This document shows positions 45,183 through 45,890 of a stretch of 45,890 nt of DNA, piece after piece. Source of the stretch: Candidatus Nitrosocosmicus agrestis (GTDB lineage Archaea > Thermoproteota > Nitrososphaeria > Nitrososphaerales > Nitrososphaeraceae); the NCBI RefSeq assembly GCF_008389435.1, contig NZ_VUYS01000013.1, forward strand, positions 53,768 to 99,657. The letters are read 5' to 3'. Position 1 is the first letter of the stretch. Each line of letters opens with the position of its first letter. The translations under genes and the position numbers were made by a program. The notes under the pieces were generated by a model. That model did no database searches and was not told where the DNA came from. It was given only the letters and a program-made list of their open reading frames with translations.

Positions 45183-45890
45183 TGTAACCAATATTTTAAA
45201 TTAGAAAATGTAATTCTAAAAGATTTTATAATATTGTTACAGTGATATTCTATATAAAAAAGTTGATTATAATAGATTTTTGATCTTTAAAATAGGATTG
45301 TTGGTTTTAATCCAAATAAAAACAAATGAAATAAAATTGAACGGTAATTTAGTTCACAAAGTTGGATTACGCCTTCAAACAAATTCTATATTGGTAGCAG
45401 AGGAATAAATGAGGATGTGAGTTATTTTACTTAAAATATTTTTGATACTAATTCTAGCGTCAACACAACTACGTGAATTCTTAATTTGAGATTAGTAAAT
45501 TCGAGTATGCCGTTACTTTTCAGTAGGATATCTTATACTCAAATCTCGGTTGTATGATTCTAGTGGTTCACAGTCGATTAATATCTATTATACACAGTCC
45601 TATGAACCAGATGGAACACCCTTTTGACTATGAAGGTTGTAGACCACTATAATGCTTGACATATGCAGTAGTAGACAGATATCTCATCATCAAGTTGCAT
45701 TTGACATCGGAAAGATTTGTATAAATATAAATAAGTTCCCTAAAATATAAACATGGTGTAATCAGTTGCAAACTATTGTATAATCCATTAGTAACGAATT
45801 TCATTATACTAGAGATTACTTATCAAGACGCAGATATAACATAAAGAGGAATTAATAGTTGTTTGCTTGCCATCTTATTAATTTGGATTA
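45183..45890. other. Terminal intergenic region
   Basis: The last 700 bases are AT-rich with many stops in all frames. No gene, RNA or repeat is recognised. Confidence 0.45.

Overview
The window is an AT-rich archaeal chromosome segment, most likely from a Thaumarchaeote (Nitrososphaerota) close to Nitrososphaera or Nitrosocosmicus. Archaeal markers include TFE, MBF1, NAC alpha, a thermosome with a GGM tail, ribosomal proteins S19e, L44e and S27e, Nep1, RNase P component 4, PDCD5, aTrm56 and PurP. The archaeal riboflavin entry enzyme (GTP cyclohydrolase III) sits beside a trimeric-type riboflavin synthase, alongside CobY-type cobalamin genes and heme O synthase. Many genes begin with TTG or GTG, and several have a TATA box about 27 nt before the start codon, as expected for leaderless transcripts. 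The lineage is inferred from gene content, not from a search.

Layout. 1-9.5 kb is accessory in character. It holds a secreted protein with identical 120-bp repeats (cut by the window edge), a DUF72 to Y-family DNA polymerase fusion, a YgjP-like metallopeptidase, a secreted beta-helix protein, a small acidic protein, a multi-pass membrane protein, two unknown proteins, a beta-hydroxyacid dehydrogenase and a decayed stretch. 9.5-15 kb carries tfe and, convergent to it, a six-gene riboflavin operon. That operon contains an amidohydrolase with deaminase-type metal ligands, a candidate for a step whose archaeal enzyme is poorly defined. 15-17 kb has a CitE-like lyase and a medium-chain dehydrogenase. 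17-20 kb is an information-processing block. 20-26 kb is the late cobalamin pathway (cobY, cobS, cbiB, cbiP, cobD), with a cbiP that lacks its glutaminase domain and a dead glyoxalase gene inserted between cobY and cobS. 26-38.5 kb is mostly core: an Asd/malonyl-CoA reductase-like enzyme, an Lrp regulator, ctaB, a thioesterase, the thermosome, a PfkB kinase, a Nudix hydrolase, purP, a winged-helix protein, trm56, mbf1, a PUA protein, nac and a RuvX-like protein.

38.5-43 kb looks like an integration hot spot. An intact tRNA-Gly(CCC) gene is followed by a small probable DNA-binding protein, an integrase-like N-terminal fragment and a secreted collagen-like protein. A partial copy of the tRNA 3' end follows, then a secreted alpha/beta hydrolase, then a second partial copy. 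This is the arrangement left by two tandem tRNA-targeting elements, both now eroded. The window closes with a small unknown protein and a large secreted PKD-domain protein.

The strongest leads are the DUF72-polymerase fusion with a perfect 30-bp palindrome inside it, the amidohydrolase in the riboflavin operon, the glutaminase-less CbiP, and the tRNA-Gly element scars with a collagen-like cargo gene.
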